From: Meghimatium bilineatum
Lineage: Eukaryota; Mollusca; Gastropoda; Stylommatophora; Philomycidae
DNA length: 64,000 nt
Direction: 5' to 3'
NCBI GenBank assembly: GCA_034231615.1
Contig: CM067299.1
Coordinates: 18,070,498 to 18,134,497, forward strand
Below are positions 61,365-63,700 of the stretch, in pieces (the first letter of the stretch is position 1; every line of letters starts with the position of its first letter). The notes under the pieces were generated by a model. It made no database searches. It saw only the letters and a list, made by a program, of their open reading frames with translations, and was not told the origin of the DNA. The position numbers and the translations under genes are program-made.

Positions 61365-63116
61365 CGTGCGTGCTTGTGTACGCGCATGTGTGTCTAGGTA
61401 TTCTGACACATACACATACAATCTACGCGTTTTAATACAAATTACCACACACATAAAATATATGTGTTTTAATACAAATGATCACGCACATAAAATATAC
61501 GTGTTTTAATACAGTTGATCACGCACATAAAATATAAACATTCATAAAGAAGTATTGATCTATGGTTGAGTGTGCATTTCTAGGATAGCCAAGGTACCTA
61601 GTTCAATTTCAGTTACAGACCATCCGAACTGGTCTGAAAGCAATGGCAACCCATGAGTGAATTCAATTTTAAAATATTGGGTAGAAAAGAGGGCCATATT
61701 TCTTTTTCTTCTGCATTTGTTCTCAAACTCCTGCAGATTAGCAGGATGCAATCCAGAGAACTGAATTCGTTGTGTCATAGTTTACAGCTTGGTTGCGATA
61801 TCTGCTACTTTCGGCCTAGCACATCCGACTTCAGCATTGCTTATGGGTCAATTTGAGACTGTGTAGGATGCAACATCAAACTCCACCCCAAAACATCCTT
61901 AGTAATCTTTTACACCGTGCTTGACAGGTAGCAGCGTTGCTATTCTTTTTTTCTCTTTCTGGCCACAGCACAGCACCGGGGTTACCATAGATACGACTTA
62001 CCGTATTTTACCGTATAGAAAGTTAGTAATTACGATTTATGAGATCGTTTTTGAATTTTTGTGTGTGCTTTTTTTCTGCGAGGGGAACTGCTAACGGCGG
62101 GAGGGGGGGTTTTACAATACAACCCCTCCCCCTTTCCCACTATATACGGGCTTTCTAGAAAACCACAACATCCAAATAATACACACACACAGGTGCTAAC
62201 TGTATCACGCACACAACACATACATATATATTGAGTTGTTAACTGCATCATAAATGGGATATGTTACCAACTTATATATACACACACATACTAAATTTTT
62301 AGCTGCATATGAATAGGATATGTTACTAACTTATACAAACACACACACATGTAGAAGAAGAGAAGATGTGAATTAACTTATGTTTTACGAGTGTATATGC
62401 GCATGTGGTTGCGTCTGCGGGTCTCACCAATGGCCCACTAGACATACCACCCATGCAACAGAAAACCTTAGTGGATGACATGCCGTTATATTGAGGTTAT
62501 CTTCTTAGAGAAGCTTCAAGGCACGTCATCTATACAATTGTGCTTTAATTTTGTTGTTGAAATGTGTTTCATGTTTACCTGAATTTACATATGCACCCTC
62601 TGTGGTTGGGAGGGAGCCAGAGATGTACTGTGCATCACTGGGGAGGAGGGAACTGACAGTACTTTTTTTTCCTATGGCTGAAACCCATCATAGAGGCACA
62701 GTGACTCAGGACGTGACAATTCTTTTGACTTGAACATCTGGTTGCATGCCTGGAGCAATAGAGAAGTTCGGCATAACCAGTAGTCAATTGGTGGCGGGGA
62801 ATGAGCACAGTGAACCCTATCTTGGCTACAGTGGCTGGGACCAGTGCATAGGTTTAAACCTACCTTCTTGGAGGTGTGATAGTTATTCTCTGGCTCTGTC
62901 CTCGGGTGGGCCGAAAATCCACAGACTTACCAGCAATATAATGCCATTTAATGGCATTGGGTCAAAGGACATGAGCCCATGGACCGCTGGATCAGCAACC
63001 AACCAACCAACCAACGAGTGTATGTGTTTATGTTGTCTTGATTGATAAACTGTGGTACAATGCTCTCCACAGATTATGCTGTTGGAACACCAAAGGGAGA
63101 GTATCATCTTGGAAAG
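21567..63116 (+). CDS. Integrin alpha subunit gene, partial (blade 3 region of the beta-propeller, 7 exons seen)
   Basis: Span of a split gene; individual exons are listed separately. Seen: seven short AG/GT-bounded segments whose translations join in phase into consecutive parts of an integrin alpha FG-GAP propeller: QGYCQAGFSA, then DGRRLLIGAPGSWYWQG, then GQLF...YMG or YLG, then YASAIGEFDGDSSD, then DYAVGTPKGEYHLGK. Known: integrin alpha chains are single-pass membrane receptors pairing with beta subunits at the cell surface to bind matrix ligands. The CQAGF / GAPGS-YWQGQ / YLGYS order is typical of the RGD-binding branch (alpha-5/V/8/IIb, insect PS2) rather than laminin-binding chains. 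Introns are 6-15 kb except the 62-nt intron between exons C and D. The gene continues beyond both window edges or into exons I could not recognise, so no start, stop or promoter is assigned. Subfamily assignment is inference; integrin alpha identity is strong. Confidence 0.9.
21653..22734 (+). other. Intron after exon A, first part
   Basis: A short (GT)n at about 21920-21940; otherwise nothing recognised. Confidence 0.5.
22735..23428. repeat. 59-bp minisatellite, about 11 nearly identical units
   Basis: Unit gatctatgttattgatcctg then tcatcttcagcacatctccg tagtgggagcaatgattga. Most units are identical; one has gatattgcc in place of gatcctgtc. The first unit at 22735 is more diverged. Its homogeneity makes it the youngest-looking array here. 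Confidence 0.95.
23835..23942. mobile_element. Foldback (MITE-like) element, partial copy
   Basis: tggcatgcgactctaag, attggtgaccaacgaaaaca and cgacaataataaaaaagtaa match the 3' arm of the palindromic element at 30496-30640; the 5' arm is decayed. Confidence 0.6.
23943..25890. other. Intronic stretch without recognised features
   Basis: Contains poly-G runs at 24820-24834 and 24908-24940; otherwise AT-rich and featureless to me. Confidence 0.55.
25900..26060 (-). pseudogene. Retrotransposon ORF C-terminal fragment
   Basis: Minus strand reads LRTSITKTTFWKEYVV then stop, matching the ending of the 14 kb fragment. It lies head-on against the + strand RTE fragment that follows. Confidence 0.5.
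26072..26500 (+). pseudogene. RTE-type retrotransposon C-terminal fragment
   Basis: One open frame from 26077 covers IIDKKLVAFENRCLRKITNT, then RRWTYIGHILRMKEDRIPRQ and FMWTPDGERKQGRPKNK. After a frameshift the end TDRQAWRAMTSALYAKLGRR continues to a stop in a (TGAC)n-like tail at 26488-26500. The best-preserved RTE fragment here, but missing the catalytic domain. Confidence 0.84.
26510..28090. other. Intronic stretch with an AT microsatellite and unrecognised ORFs
   Basis: A (TA)n tract at 26876-26967. 27799-28077 is a 92-residue open frame with no family I recognise. 27545-27625 contains aaggttcaaatcacacccc, a B-box-like sequence, perhaps a SINE head. Nothing else seen. Confidence 0.5.
28100..28345. 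repeat. Inverted pair of decayed hammerhead-like (Penelope-type) motifs
   Basis: 28115-28137 on the minus strand and 28292-28317 on the plus strand both read CTTGATAA-x-GGC-TTTTGGT-GAAAC-ATCAAT, a degenerate form of the core at 3.75 and 5.6 kb, about 155 bp apart in opposite orientation. Confidence 0.45.
28438..28690. repeat. 31-bp minisatellite, about eight units
   Basis: ctcgtgtctcgtgtctcgta plus ctacttgtatt, itself built from a ctcgtgt 7-mer repeat. Confidence 0.94.
28691..29045. other. Unannotated intronic stretch
   Basis: AT-rich; nothing recognised. Confidence 0.5.
29050..29375. repeat. About 39-bp minisatellite, eight units
   Basis: gactgccaattttatgtata plus tacattttgttattgtata, with variable edges. 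Confidence 0.85.
29376..29862. other. Unannotated intronic stretch
   Basis: Nothing recognised. Confidence 0.5.
29863..30012 (+). mobile_element. tRNA-derived SINE family 3, 5'-truncated copy
   Basis: Starts at the B-box region (gaattcgatctctgcc) and continues cctggaccgttcataaagca, aaacatatttatattgccta and gctacgtcttgaata as in the 12 kb copy. Confidence 0.75.
30013..30495. other. Unannotated intronic stretch
   Basis: Nothing recognised. Confidence 0.5.
30496..30640. mobile_element. Foldback (MITE-like) element, near-complete palindrome
   Basis: Left arm ttttttattattgtcatgtt, cattggtcactatttatata, gagtcgc; right arm is its reverse complement with a few changes (gcgattctgagcatataaat, gggaccaacgaaaa, cgacaataataaaaaatg). 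Arms of about 65 bp and a short AT-rich loop. Related copies: 23835-23942 and 54700-54840. No coding capacity; superfamily not identified. Confidence 0.75.
30868..32118. repeat. 48/49-bp minisatellite, about 26 units
   Basis: acctgcaatgctggtacacg gacattacaaaaacatgagt then taattcta or taattactaa. The two unit endings alternate in a block pattern, with a third variant (aactgcgatg) in the distal third, suggesting segmental amplification of groups of units. Confidence 0.95.
32119..33030. other. Unannotated intronic stretch
   Basis: Homopolymer tracts (G at 32331, T at 32397, G at 32537) and a pyrimidine-rich section 32580-32670; no gene. Confidence 0.55.
33035..33120 (+). repeat. (CCAA)n-tailed retroposon 3' fragment
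   Basis: gagtcaaaggatatgaagac, atggtccgctggaccagcaa, ccaaccaacc. The same 3' end occurs at 38635-38690 and 62940-63015. Confidence 0.65.
33273..33472 (-). mobile_element. SINE-like family 1 copy with internal duplication
   Basis: Reverse of family 1, but the gcaggac-agt-gtcctacaag section occurs about three times in succession, giving a longer element. Ends cgccgttttatttgcgc and atccgacttcggcg match the 5' half. Confidence 0.68.
33473..34200. other. Unannotated intronic stretch
   Basis: AT-rich; nothing recognised. Confidence 0.5.
34205..34410 (-). mobile_element. tRNA-derived SINE family 3, copy with tRNA head
   Basis: Minus strand begins ccggctctttggcacagtgg tacagagcgc (TGGCACAGTGG is an A-box match), then gacggccagaataccaactt caatctcc (diverged B box), then the body shared with the 12 and 30 kb copies. 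It shows the family is tRNA-headed. Confidence 0.8.
34765..34880 (-). pseudogene. Jockey-type pol C-terminal fragment with (TTAG)n tail
   Basis: Minus strand reads MADILKERSEHLWTCPECND then DD, matching LLKRRSENLWTCPMCEED at 43.4 kb, followed by an actaactaactaac tail. The W-x-CP-x-C motif marks the C-terminus of the RNase H-bearing family in this window. Confidence 0.6.
34881..35585. other. Unannotated intronic stretch
   Basis: AT-rich; nothing recognised. Confidence 0.5.
35590..35965. repeat. Degenerate about 47-bp minisatellite
   Basis: Units around catatatgtttatgctatat, gtatgtgtttgtagtgctct, attccaa; about eight diverged copies ending 120 bp before exon B. Confidence 0.8.
36083..36144 (+). 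CDS. Integrin alpha exon B (paralogous alternative to exon A)
   Basis: 62-bp exon with a T/G-rich tract, acceptor gtctacag and donor gtacgt. It has the same entry and exit phases as exon A. The translation QWGF-HRQGYCQAGFSAALSP shares HRQGYCQAGFSA with exon A but has a different, shorter N-terminal stretch and a different C-terminal end. Reading through the donor gives a stop seven codons later (VRESSL then taa), so this is an exon end and not a longer ORF. A 66/54-bp tandem array begins about 30 bp downstream of the donor. It could be a dead duplicate, but the intact splice sites, phase and synonymous-biased changes argue for use as an alternative exon. Confidence 0.83.
36174..37245 (+). repeat. 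66/54-bp minisatellite just downstream of exon B
   Basis: About 17 units of actatgagaactgttcctac tgttagcaatattacaggtc cacaaattctgggttttgtg tcgcac (66 bp) or a 54-bp form ending cacaaatcccgcac. Both lengths are multiples of 3, so a 500-residue frame stays open (MRTVPTVSNITGPQILGFVS); it is not in the exon B frame and is not a credible protein. Each unit carries attacag|gt, a decoy-like splice motif. Confidence 0.93.
37250..38115 (+). other. Unannotated intronic stretch
   Basis: C-rich and T-rich tracts (37330, 37400-37460) and a short (AT)n at 37615; nothing recognised. Confidence 0.5.
38120..38345. repeat. Degenerate about 58-bp repeat, three units
   Basis: gcacttttgttcct-c, acatc, cgtgtgtaa-a-t-ttgaac recur in order. 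Confidence 0.6.
38346..38530 (-). pseudogene. RTE-type retrotransposon 3'-terminal fragment with (ATG)n tail
   Basis: Minus strand reads SLAECTTKTRDRRCWRYVAA then NLRCGDGT and stop, the usual ECT-KA-DR--WR-IVAN-L-GDGT end of RTE ORFs. It is followed by a gatgatgatg tail (38345-38356). Confidence 0.68.
38866..39008 (-). mobile_element. SINE-like family 1 copy, diverged
   Basis: cttcttcatcttctttagtg, tctcaaagtcccgccggat, tttccagcaggatgcaaata, tgtcgccgttttgtttgca follow family 1 in reverse. Confidence 0.7.
39009..39689. other. Unannotated intronic stretch
   Basis: tagctcaggtggtaacgcg near 39380 is A-box-like; otherwise nothing recognised. Confidence 0.5.
39690..39845. repeat. 37-bp repeat, four units
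   Basis: catatatagccagagtacag plus acgctaacatatctcta. Confidence 0.9.
39905..40192 (+). mobile_element. SINE-like family 2 copy
   Basis: gcgagttcgaaaggggagc, gtcatgggagacgactaagg, gtggagttggctgttccat, accgaaatgcgcagatatag, acaacgcattccgttcga, aggaatatgagaacg in family 2 order. Confidence 0.75.
40193..40859. other. Unannotated intronic stretch
   Basis: A (TA)n tract at 40361-40396; nothing else recognised. Confidence 0.55.
40869..41029 (+). mobile_element. SINE-like family 1 copy with target duplication
   Basis: accaaagaaggatgcatcgt to gagaatgaatgctggagaaa. gtatgtata at 40860-40868 and 41030-41038 flank it; the tail is A-rich rather than pure GAA. Confidence 0.8.
41063..41215. repeat. Imperfect two-unit direct repeat
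   Basis: gtgggtcttcctgtac, tttgct-ctgt-tgtagtggag recur about 60 bp apart. Confidence 0.7.
41515..41960. mobile_element. Two tRNA-derived SINE copies (family 4) in opposite orientation
   Basis: Minus copy (about 41715 to 41515): head ggagtagagggtagatcatt and gggttcgatttccgc, body ttttcgggaatccctggga, cttgaaactacgaagttata. Plus copy (about 41795-41960): acgtagtggtttactccgtc, then ttttcggagatccctaagga, cttgaaactactgagttatt. Other copies: 47990-48145 and 57895-58035 (+). Confidence 0.65.
41973..42017. repeat. (TA)n microsatellite
   Basis: About 45 bp of uninterrupted alternation. Confidence 0.97.
42095..42135 (-). repeat. Decayed hammerhead-like / Penelope-type motif
   Basis: acaacgtttcatctaaacag catgtatcacaacg resembles, with several changes, the aacgtttcgactaaaagcct tcatcaggacg sequence at 3.75 kb. 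Confidence 0.3.
42318..42366 (+). CDS. Integrin alpha exon encoding the GAPGSWYWQG strand
   Basis: 49-bp exon with acceptor gttgcag and donor gtaagt. It starts on a codon boundary and leaves one base. It encodes DGRRLLIGAPGSWYWQ plus the first base of the next Gly codon. This is the hallmark G-P/A-GS-[FWY]YWQGQ strand of blade 3 in RGD-type integrin alpha chains; the aromatic residue before WQG lies at the ligand groove in the human alpha-V and alpha-5 structures. In the two wrong frames the exon carries a stop (TGA after seven codons, or TAG after about ten), so it acts as a frame checkpoint for the A/B choice. No second copy was seen. Confidence 0.92.
42373..43280 (+). other. Intron after the 42318 exon, first part
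   Basis: AT-rich; nothing recognised. Confidence 0.5.
43285..43500 (+). pseudogene. Jockey-type pol C-terminal fragment
   Basis: EREPISRMRELGVRIDVNQ, then stops, ISRYALKDLLKRRSENLWTC, PMCEEDIQH. The first part aligns with VHIQRIIEMGVTTG at the C-terminus of the RNase H relics; the W-x-CP-x-C motif recurs at 34.8 and 46.65 kb. Confidence 0.62.
43845..45335 (-). pseudogene. Jockey-type non-LTR retrotransposon: RT catalytic box to RNase H and C-terminus
   Basis: Minus strand, in order: SRILTYADDLLLYKHG (RT catalytic YADD at 45283-45294), INPNKVNIAWFSLNNNIV, TEYLGITFDRSLSVAKHVD (thumb), LERVQNEAMRAVLGCTRDTP, RIKRGRSWMAEAEDTLLRV, VNTDGTV (first RNase H Asp), WIYCPCHAGVRGNERADVLA (last RNase H motif), then VHIQRIIEMGVTTGDG. 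Numerous frameshifts and stops. The RT 5' half is missing. Confidence 0.85.
45500..46690 (+). pseudogene. Second jockey-type pol relic, inverted relative to the first
   Basis: Plus strand: MPQGTIFQMMQAVV, AMRAVLGYTRD, RIKRGRSWMTEAEDTLLRVC, IFTD (RNase H Asp), CGWGFVAYQNGKKLVEKSDS, METEAVTAALTWLA (Glu), VISDSK (Asp), then after stops FHAGVRRNERTD-like and RNIWECPQC. It collapses into several frames. Head-to-head with the preceding copy, forming a large imperfect palindrome around 45.4 kb. Confidence 0.82.
46691..47490 (+). other. Unannotated intronic stretch
   Basis: A 45-bp unit (aatatttataaactatacga aaaagtcgac-aattagaga) occurs twice at 46845-46915. Nothing else recognised. Confidence 0.5.
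47495..47980 (-). pseudogene. RTE-type retrotransposon fragment interrupted by a SINE
   Basis: Minus strand: NIRRLTNPMPILDYIRRQQI, KWFSHASRL, then after a frameshift CRPCKRWITEIKESTKINIY, cut at 47733; it resumes at 47557 with the sequence also found at 9.0 kb (agttctctgga, tcttgcagcgtcagcagttg). The family 1 SINE fills 47558-47719. Confidence 0.75.
47558..47719 (-). mobile_element. SINE-like family 1 inserted into an RTE fragment, 13-bp target duplication
   Basis: Element bounded by ctcttcttcttcagcgttc and cgtcttcggcg. The host RTE sequence is split, and ttcatatatgttt occurs on both sides (47545-47557 and 47720-47732). The clearest proof here that family 1 is a mobile unit of about 162 bp. 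Confidence 0.9.
47990..48145 (+). mobile_element. tRNA-derived SINE family 4 copy
   Basis: gcgcggattaaaatccggct, tttcagaaatccctatggat tatcgcatg, gttatgagtggtattcttgg, agtagctgcgtaccg. It shares its body with 57895-58035 and 41515-41960. Confidence 0.65.
48193..48358 (+). mobile_element. SINE-like family 1 copy with (AAT)n tail
   Basis: ttcaccgaagacggatgtgt to gagaattaacgctgaataat. The 12-bp duplication atttcaatagat lies at 48181-48192 and 48359-48370. The tail is (AAT)n instead of (GAA)n. Confidence 0.88.
48371..48814. other. Unannotated intronic stretch
   Basis: tggcatagtagttaggccgt at 48771 is A-box-like; nothing else recognised. Confidence 0.5.
48815..49325. repeat. 35-bp minisatellite, about 14 units with a higher-order block
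   Basis: tgtgtgaagacacccacaaa plus tacattgttccttcc. A block with acaatgtgtgttcaaatata and agacaaatacaaatacattg is repeated at 48845 and 49045, about 200 bp apart, so part of the array was duplicated as a block. Confidence 0.92.
49425..50620 (-). pseudogene. Third jockey-type pol relic (linker and RNase H)
   Basis: Minus strand: YIIIYTDGSVVAETVKCGCG then FVGYQNRKIVVEKYTSYPTA (RNase H first strand with Asp), AVTAALTWSKTQP duplicated as ALTWSTTQLPTPT; 50080-50400 carries the linker matching the other copies at low identity. A different subfamily from the 43-46 kb pair. Confidence 0.75.
50621..51400. other. Unannotated intronic stretch
   Basis: tttgggtgtttatc-t occurs three times at 50985-51045; nothing else recognised. 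Confidence 0.5.
51405..51800 (-). mobile_element. SINE-like family 2 copy split by a hAT MITE
   Basis: Two parts: 51440-51552 (ttctcaaattccgacgggat, gcagtacgga, ttgcgcctttcgatc, acacatccgt) and 51720-51800 (catccttagtcgcttcttac gacatacatgacaag, ctattctttgctcc), in reverse family 2 order. The hAT element sits between them. Confidence 0.72.
51553..51719. mobile_element. hAT-type MITE (167 bp) with perfect 8-bp target duplication
   Basis: Terminal inverted repeats cagggccggtc (51553-51563) and gaccggccctg (51709-51719); the right end is doubled (also 51694-51704). Target duplication tacccacc at 51545-51552 and 51720-51727. 8-bp duplications plus CAGGG-type ends are diagnostic of the hAT superfamily. 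No transposase. Confidence 0.92.
51903..52112. mobile_element. Second hAT-type MITE (210 bp) with perfect 8-bp target duplication
   Basis: Inverted ends cagtgtttcccaac and gttgggaaacactg. Target duplication ctctaggc at 51895-51902 and 52113-52120. Internal poly-C and a repeated ccctgaacaatcaaattgcc. A different subfamily from the neighbour; no coding capacity. Confidence 0.93.
52385..52530 (-). mobile_element. SINE-like family 1 copy, diverged
   Basis: ttctcaaattcccgctgga, accagatttccaacaagatg, tagtccagagaacggaaatg, ccattttatttgcg, acacatccaacttcgacgg in reverse family 1 order. Confidence 0.75.
52531..53555 (+). other. Intron before exon C
   Basis: AT-rich; a 73-residue open frame at 52896 lacks motifs. 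No further copy of the GQLF exon noticed. Confidence 0.5.
53556..53645 (+). CDS. Integrin alpha exon C (first of two tandem alternative GQLF exons)
   Basis: 90-bp exon, phase 1 at both ends, acceptor ttttacccag and donor gtaagc. After the shared Gly it encodes QLFNYKTDD...PEGRPEDDDTYMG. GQLF continues YWQGQ from the 42318 exon, and DD-T-YMG leads into Y-ASAIGEFDGD of exon E, like the DDSYLGYS element of vertebrate alpha-V/5/8. The Asp two residues before the Tyr matches the position known in alpha-V (Asp218) and alpha-IIb (Asp224) to contact the Arg of RGD; this alignment is from memory. Exon D, 62 bp downstream, is a same-phase alternative. Confidence 0.9.
53646..53707 (+). promoter_or_regulatory. 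62-nt intron between alternative exons C and D, with branch-point consensus
   Basis: Intron bounded by gtaagc and ttcaacacag. It carries a perfect TACTAAC branch motif at 53675-53681 (branch A at 53680, 34 nt after the donor's first base) and a second weaker site ctctaac at 53684-53690. In animals, a branch point this near a 5' splice site usually blocks lariat formation, the classic steric mechanism that makes neighbouring exons mutually exclusive. Motif and spacing are seen; the block is inferred. Confidence 0.7.
53708..53794 (+). CDS. Integrin alpha exon D (second tandem alternative GQLF exon)
   Basis: 87-bp exon, phase 1 at both ends, acceptor tttcaacacag and donor gtaaca. It encodes QLFQYDATSGQKVKE...EGPTDNDYGYLG. 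Start (GQLF-Y) and end (D-Y-G) match exon C while the middle is strongly diverged, as expected for an old tandem exon duplication. Both exons enter from the 42318 exon and exit to exon E in the same phase. Exon D has Tyr-Gly where exon C has Asp-Thr before the YLG/YMG motif. The donor is weaker than that of exon C (A at +5 instead of G), so exon D may be the regulated choice. Confidence 0.88.
53800..54480 (+). repeat. Intron after exon D with an old direct duplication
   Basis: 54060-54170 and 54345-54455 share aatgt-gga, aaattaaaac-ttgctat, taacagt, ttgactaaaattac-ttttg and aaactatcg in order, a diverged segmental duplication. Confidence 0.6.
54700..54840. mobile_element. Foldback (MITE-like) element, third copy
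   Basis: ttggttggtcactatttaca, tcgcatgccaaatatagcca and caagcatataaatagtgacg, aaccgaaagcctaacaagg form unequal inverted arms around the same loop as the 30.5 kb copy. Confidence 0.68.
54841..56340 (+). other. Unannotated intronic stretch
   Basis: AT microsatellites at 55826-55846 and 56055-56105; several ORFs of 60-105 residues without motifs. Confidence 0.5.
56345..56985 (+). pseudogene. RTE-type retrotransposon C-terminal remnant
   Basis: KQASEFKYLGSGITDDGKLD, REIETR (thumb), then in shifted frames TACVVRFFRKAINVIRRNRR, YIERHHTNWLVGHLLEWN and RERKTKSWMVETIKETLKRH. Same class as the 2.9-3.5 kb copy, more decayed. Confidence 0.75.
56990..57235. other. Unannotated intronic stretch
   Basis: Nothing recognised. 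Confidence 0.5.
57236..57350 (-). mobile_element. SINE-like family 1 fragment, 5'-truncated
   Basis: tcttcagtgcttattctcaa actgccacc, ggtttccagcaggatatagc ccaaagag in reverse family 1 order; the 5' half is missing. Confidence 0.65.
57351..57894. other. Unannotated intronic stretch
   Basis: Nothing recognised. Confidence 0.5.
57895..58035 (+). mobile_element. tRNA-derived SINE family 4 copy
   Basis: ggtctcgagtctcgctcgtg, tttttctcagaggattatcg, gtgtcatgagtggcactctt gg, gtgccgctttgta correspond to the 47990-48145 copy. Confidence 0.6.
58036..58640. other. Unannotated intronic stretch
   Basis: (TA)n at 58141-58162; a ttagggttagggttag doublet at 58250 is too short to be telomeric. Confidence 0.5.
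58641..58690 (+). repeat. Decayed hammerhead-like / Penelope-type motif
   Basis: cttgataaataccttttggt tgaaacgttgaata matches the CTGATGA-x-GGC-TTTTxG-GAAACGTT pattern of 3.75 kb with changes in the first box. Confidence 0.4.
58820..58960. repeat. 41-bp repeat, three units
   Basis: aaagttcgacagttgttgtc aagtgataggagggttgaca a. Confidence 0.93.
58961..59305. other. Unannotated intronic stretch
   Basis: A poly-G run at 59142-59158; nothing else. Confidence 0.55.
59316..59475 (-). mobile_element. SINE-like family 1 copy with 10-bp target duplication
   Basis: cttcttcttcagcgttcatt to acatccgtcttcggcggga. cagagtatat lies at 59306-59315 and 59476-59485. 160 bp, very similar to the copy at 47.6 kb. 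Confidence 0.9.
59486..60213 (+). other. Intron before exon E
   Basis: A gtgatatgtg-type degenerate repeat at 59695-59790; nothing else recognised. Confidence 0.5.
60214..60258 (+). CDS. Integrin alpha exon E (GEFDGDSSD segment)
   Basis: 45-bp exon, phase 1 at both ends, acceptor gaaatatcag and donor gtaagt. It encodes YASAIGEFDGDSSD after the shared Gly, completing a YLG-Y-A-S-AIGEF motif typical of the end of blade 3 in integrin alpha chains (GEF/GDF-x-GD-x-x-DD). It follows exon C or D equally well. Confidence 0.88.
60402..60539. mobile_element. MITE-like element with 30-bp inverted ends
   Basis: aatactcacgtggaagacag gtaatgaagt (60402-60431) and its reverse complement with one mismatch (60510-60539) enclose 78 bp of AT-rich sequence. 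No target duplication recognised, so the superfamily is unknown. Confidence 0.8.
60589..60872 (+). mobile_element. SINE-like family 2, full copy with target duplication
   Basis: acacccgtgtgttgtcgagg cccgaaaggggagcaa at the start; gtcgtaaaaggtgactaagg, gatggagttggctgtcccat, catgctgaagtcggatgtgt, gcgcagatatcgcagctat, acgcaatccgttctccggac, ggagtttgagaacgaacgca and (GAAG)n at the end. gatttagaac lies at 60579-60588 and 60873-60882. The reference copy for family 2 (284 bp). Confidence 0.85.
60885..61320. other. Unannotated intronic stretch
   Basis: Nothing recognised. Confidence 0.5.
61321..61540. repeat. (GT)n microsatellite followed by a 37-bp repeat (three units)
   Basis: gtgtgtg to 61360, then gcgtgcgt; 61425-61535 has gttttaatacaaatgatcac gcacataaaatatacgt three times. 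Confidence 0.9.
61560..61965. mobile_element. tRNA-derived SINE fragment (+) followed by an inverted family 2 copy (-)
   Basis: 61560-61675: agccaaggtacctagttcaa tttc, accatccgaactggtctgaa agcaatggcaac (family 3 head). 61690-61965 in reverse: ttctcaaactcctgcagatt, gttgcgatatctgc, ttcggcctagcacatccgac ttcagcat, aaactccaccccaaaacat, gtagcagcgttgctattctt. Confidence 0.68.
61966..62575. other. Unannotated intronic stretch
   Basis: G-rich (62098) and CA-rich (62170-62350) tracts; nothing recognised. Confidence 0.5.
62576..63017 (+). mobile_element. (CCAA)n-tailed retroposon, longest copy
   Basis: Runs into aatataatgccatttaatgg cattgggtcaaaggacatga gcccatggaccgctggatca gcaa and a ccaaccaaccaac tail. 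The 3' part is shared with 33035-33120 and 38595-38690. The 5' limit is a guess. Confidence 0.5.
63073..63116 (+). CDS. Integrin alpha exon F (DYAVGTPKGEYHLGK segment)
   Basis: 44-bp exon with acceptor gctctccacag and donor gtaaat. It enters in phase 1 and ends on a codon boundary. The first codon is completed to Asp by the last base of exon E; it encodes DYAVGTPKGEYHLGK, the usual [DE]D[FY]-x-x-G-x-P-K/R...LG-x-V strand after GEF-x-GD in integrin alpha. The next exon, expected to begin with a V/N-type strand and the next FG-GAP repeat, is not within the remaining 0.9 kb. A 27-bp tandem array starts about 35 bp after the donor. Confidence 0.87.
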
Positions 63117-63149
63117 GTAAATTGAAAAACACACAATCTGTGATTTTGT

Positions 63150-63425
63150 ATTAATTTAATTACAGGAACTAGTAACACACATTTAATTACAAGAACTAGT
63201 AACACGCATTTAATTATAAGAACTCGTAATACACATTTAATTACAAGAACTAGTAACATACATTTAATTACAAGAACTAGTAACACACATTTAATTACAA
63301 GAACTAGTAACACACATTTAATTATAGGAACTAGTAACCCACATTTAATTACACGAACTAGTAACCCATATATAATTACAAGAACTAGAAACATACATAT
63401 AATTACAAGAACTAGTAACACACAA
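63150..63425. repeat. 27-bp minisatellite downstream of exon F
   Basis: About ten units of ttaattacaagaactagtaa cacacat, starting about 35 bp after the exon F donor. The minus-strand ORF across it (LVLVIKCVLL) is a repeat artefact of the period being divisible by 3. Confidence 0.92.
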
Positions 63426-63549
63426 TTTTTTTCGTGCTACAAAAACTGGAAAAAAATGCTGCATTTTGTTACTGTAAAGCTAGTGTTTACAGATGCATTC
63501 ACTATAAATGTAGTTAGAAATGAAGGTTCTGACATTTGTATAACATATT

Positions 63550-63700
63550 CTCATCATTGCACAATATGTCGAAGGAGGCGACTAAGAGAAGTTGGGAGAT
63601 AGGCTGATAACCTACCACCTGTGGAAAAAAGTCATTGTCACTGCATGTTTTGTCTCAATTTGTCTTTTGTTCTACAATTCACAGTGCTTCAGGACACGGG
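63550..63700 (+). repeat. Dispersed repeat fragment related to 19.74 kb
   Basis: gaaggaggcgactaagagaa gttgggagataggctgataa cctaccacctgtgg, gtcattgtcactgca match the 19735-19870 sequence. Confidence 0.6.

Noticed and set aside
61321-61380. Cys-Val ORF over a (GT)n tract
   Set aside because: Dinucleotide microsatellite artefact.
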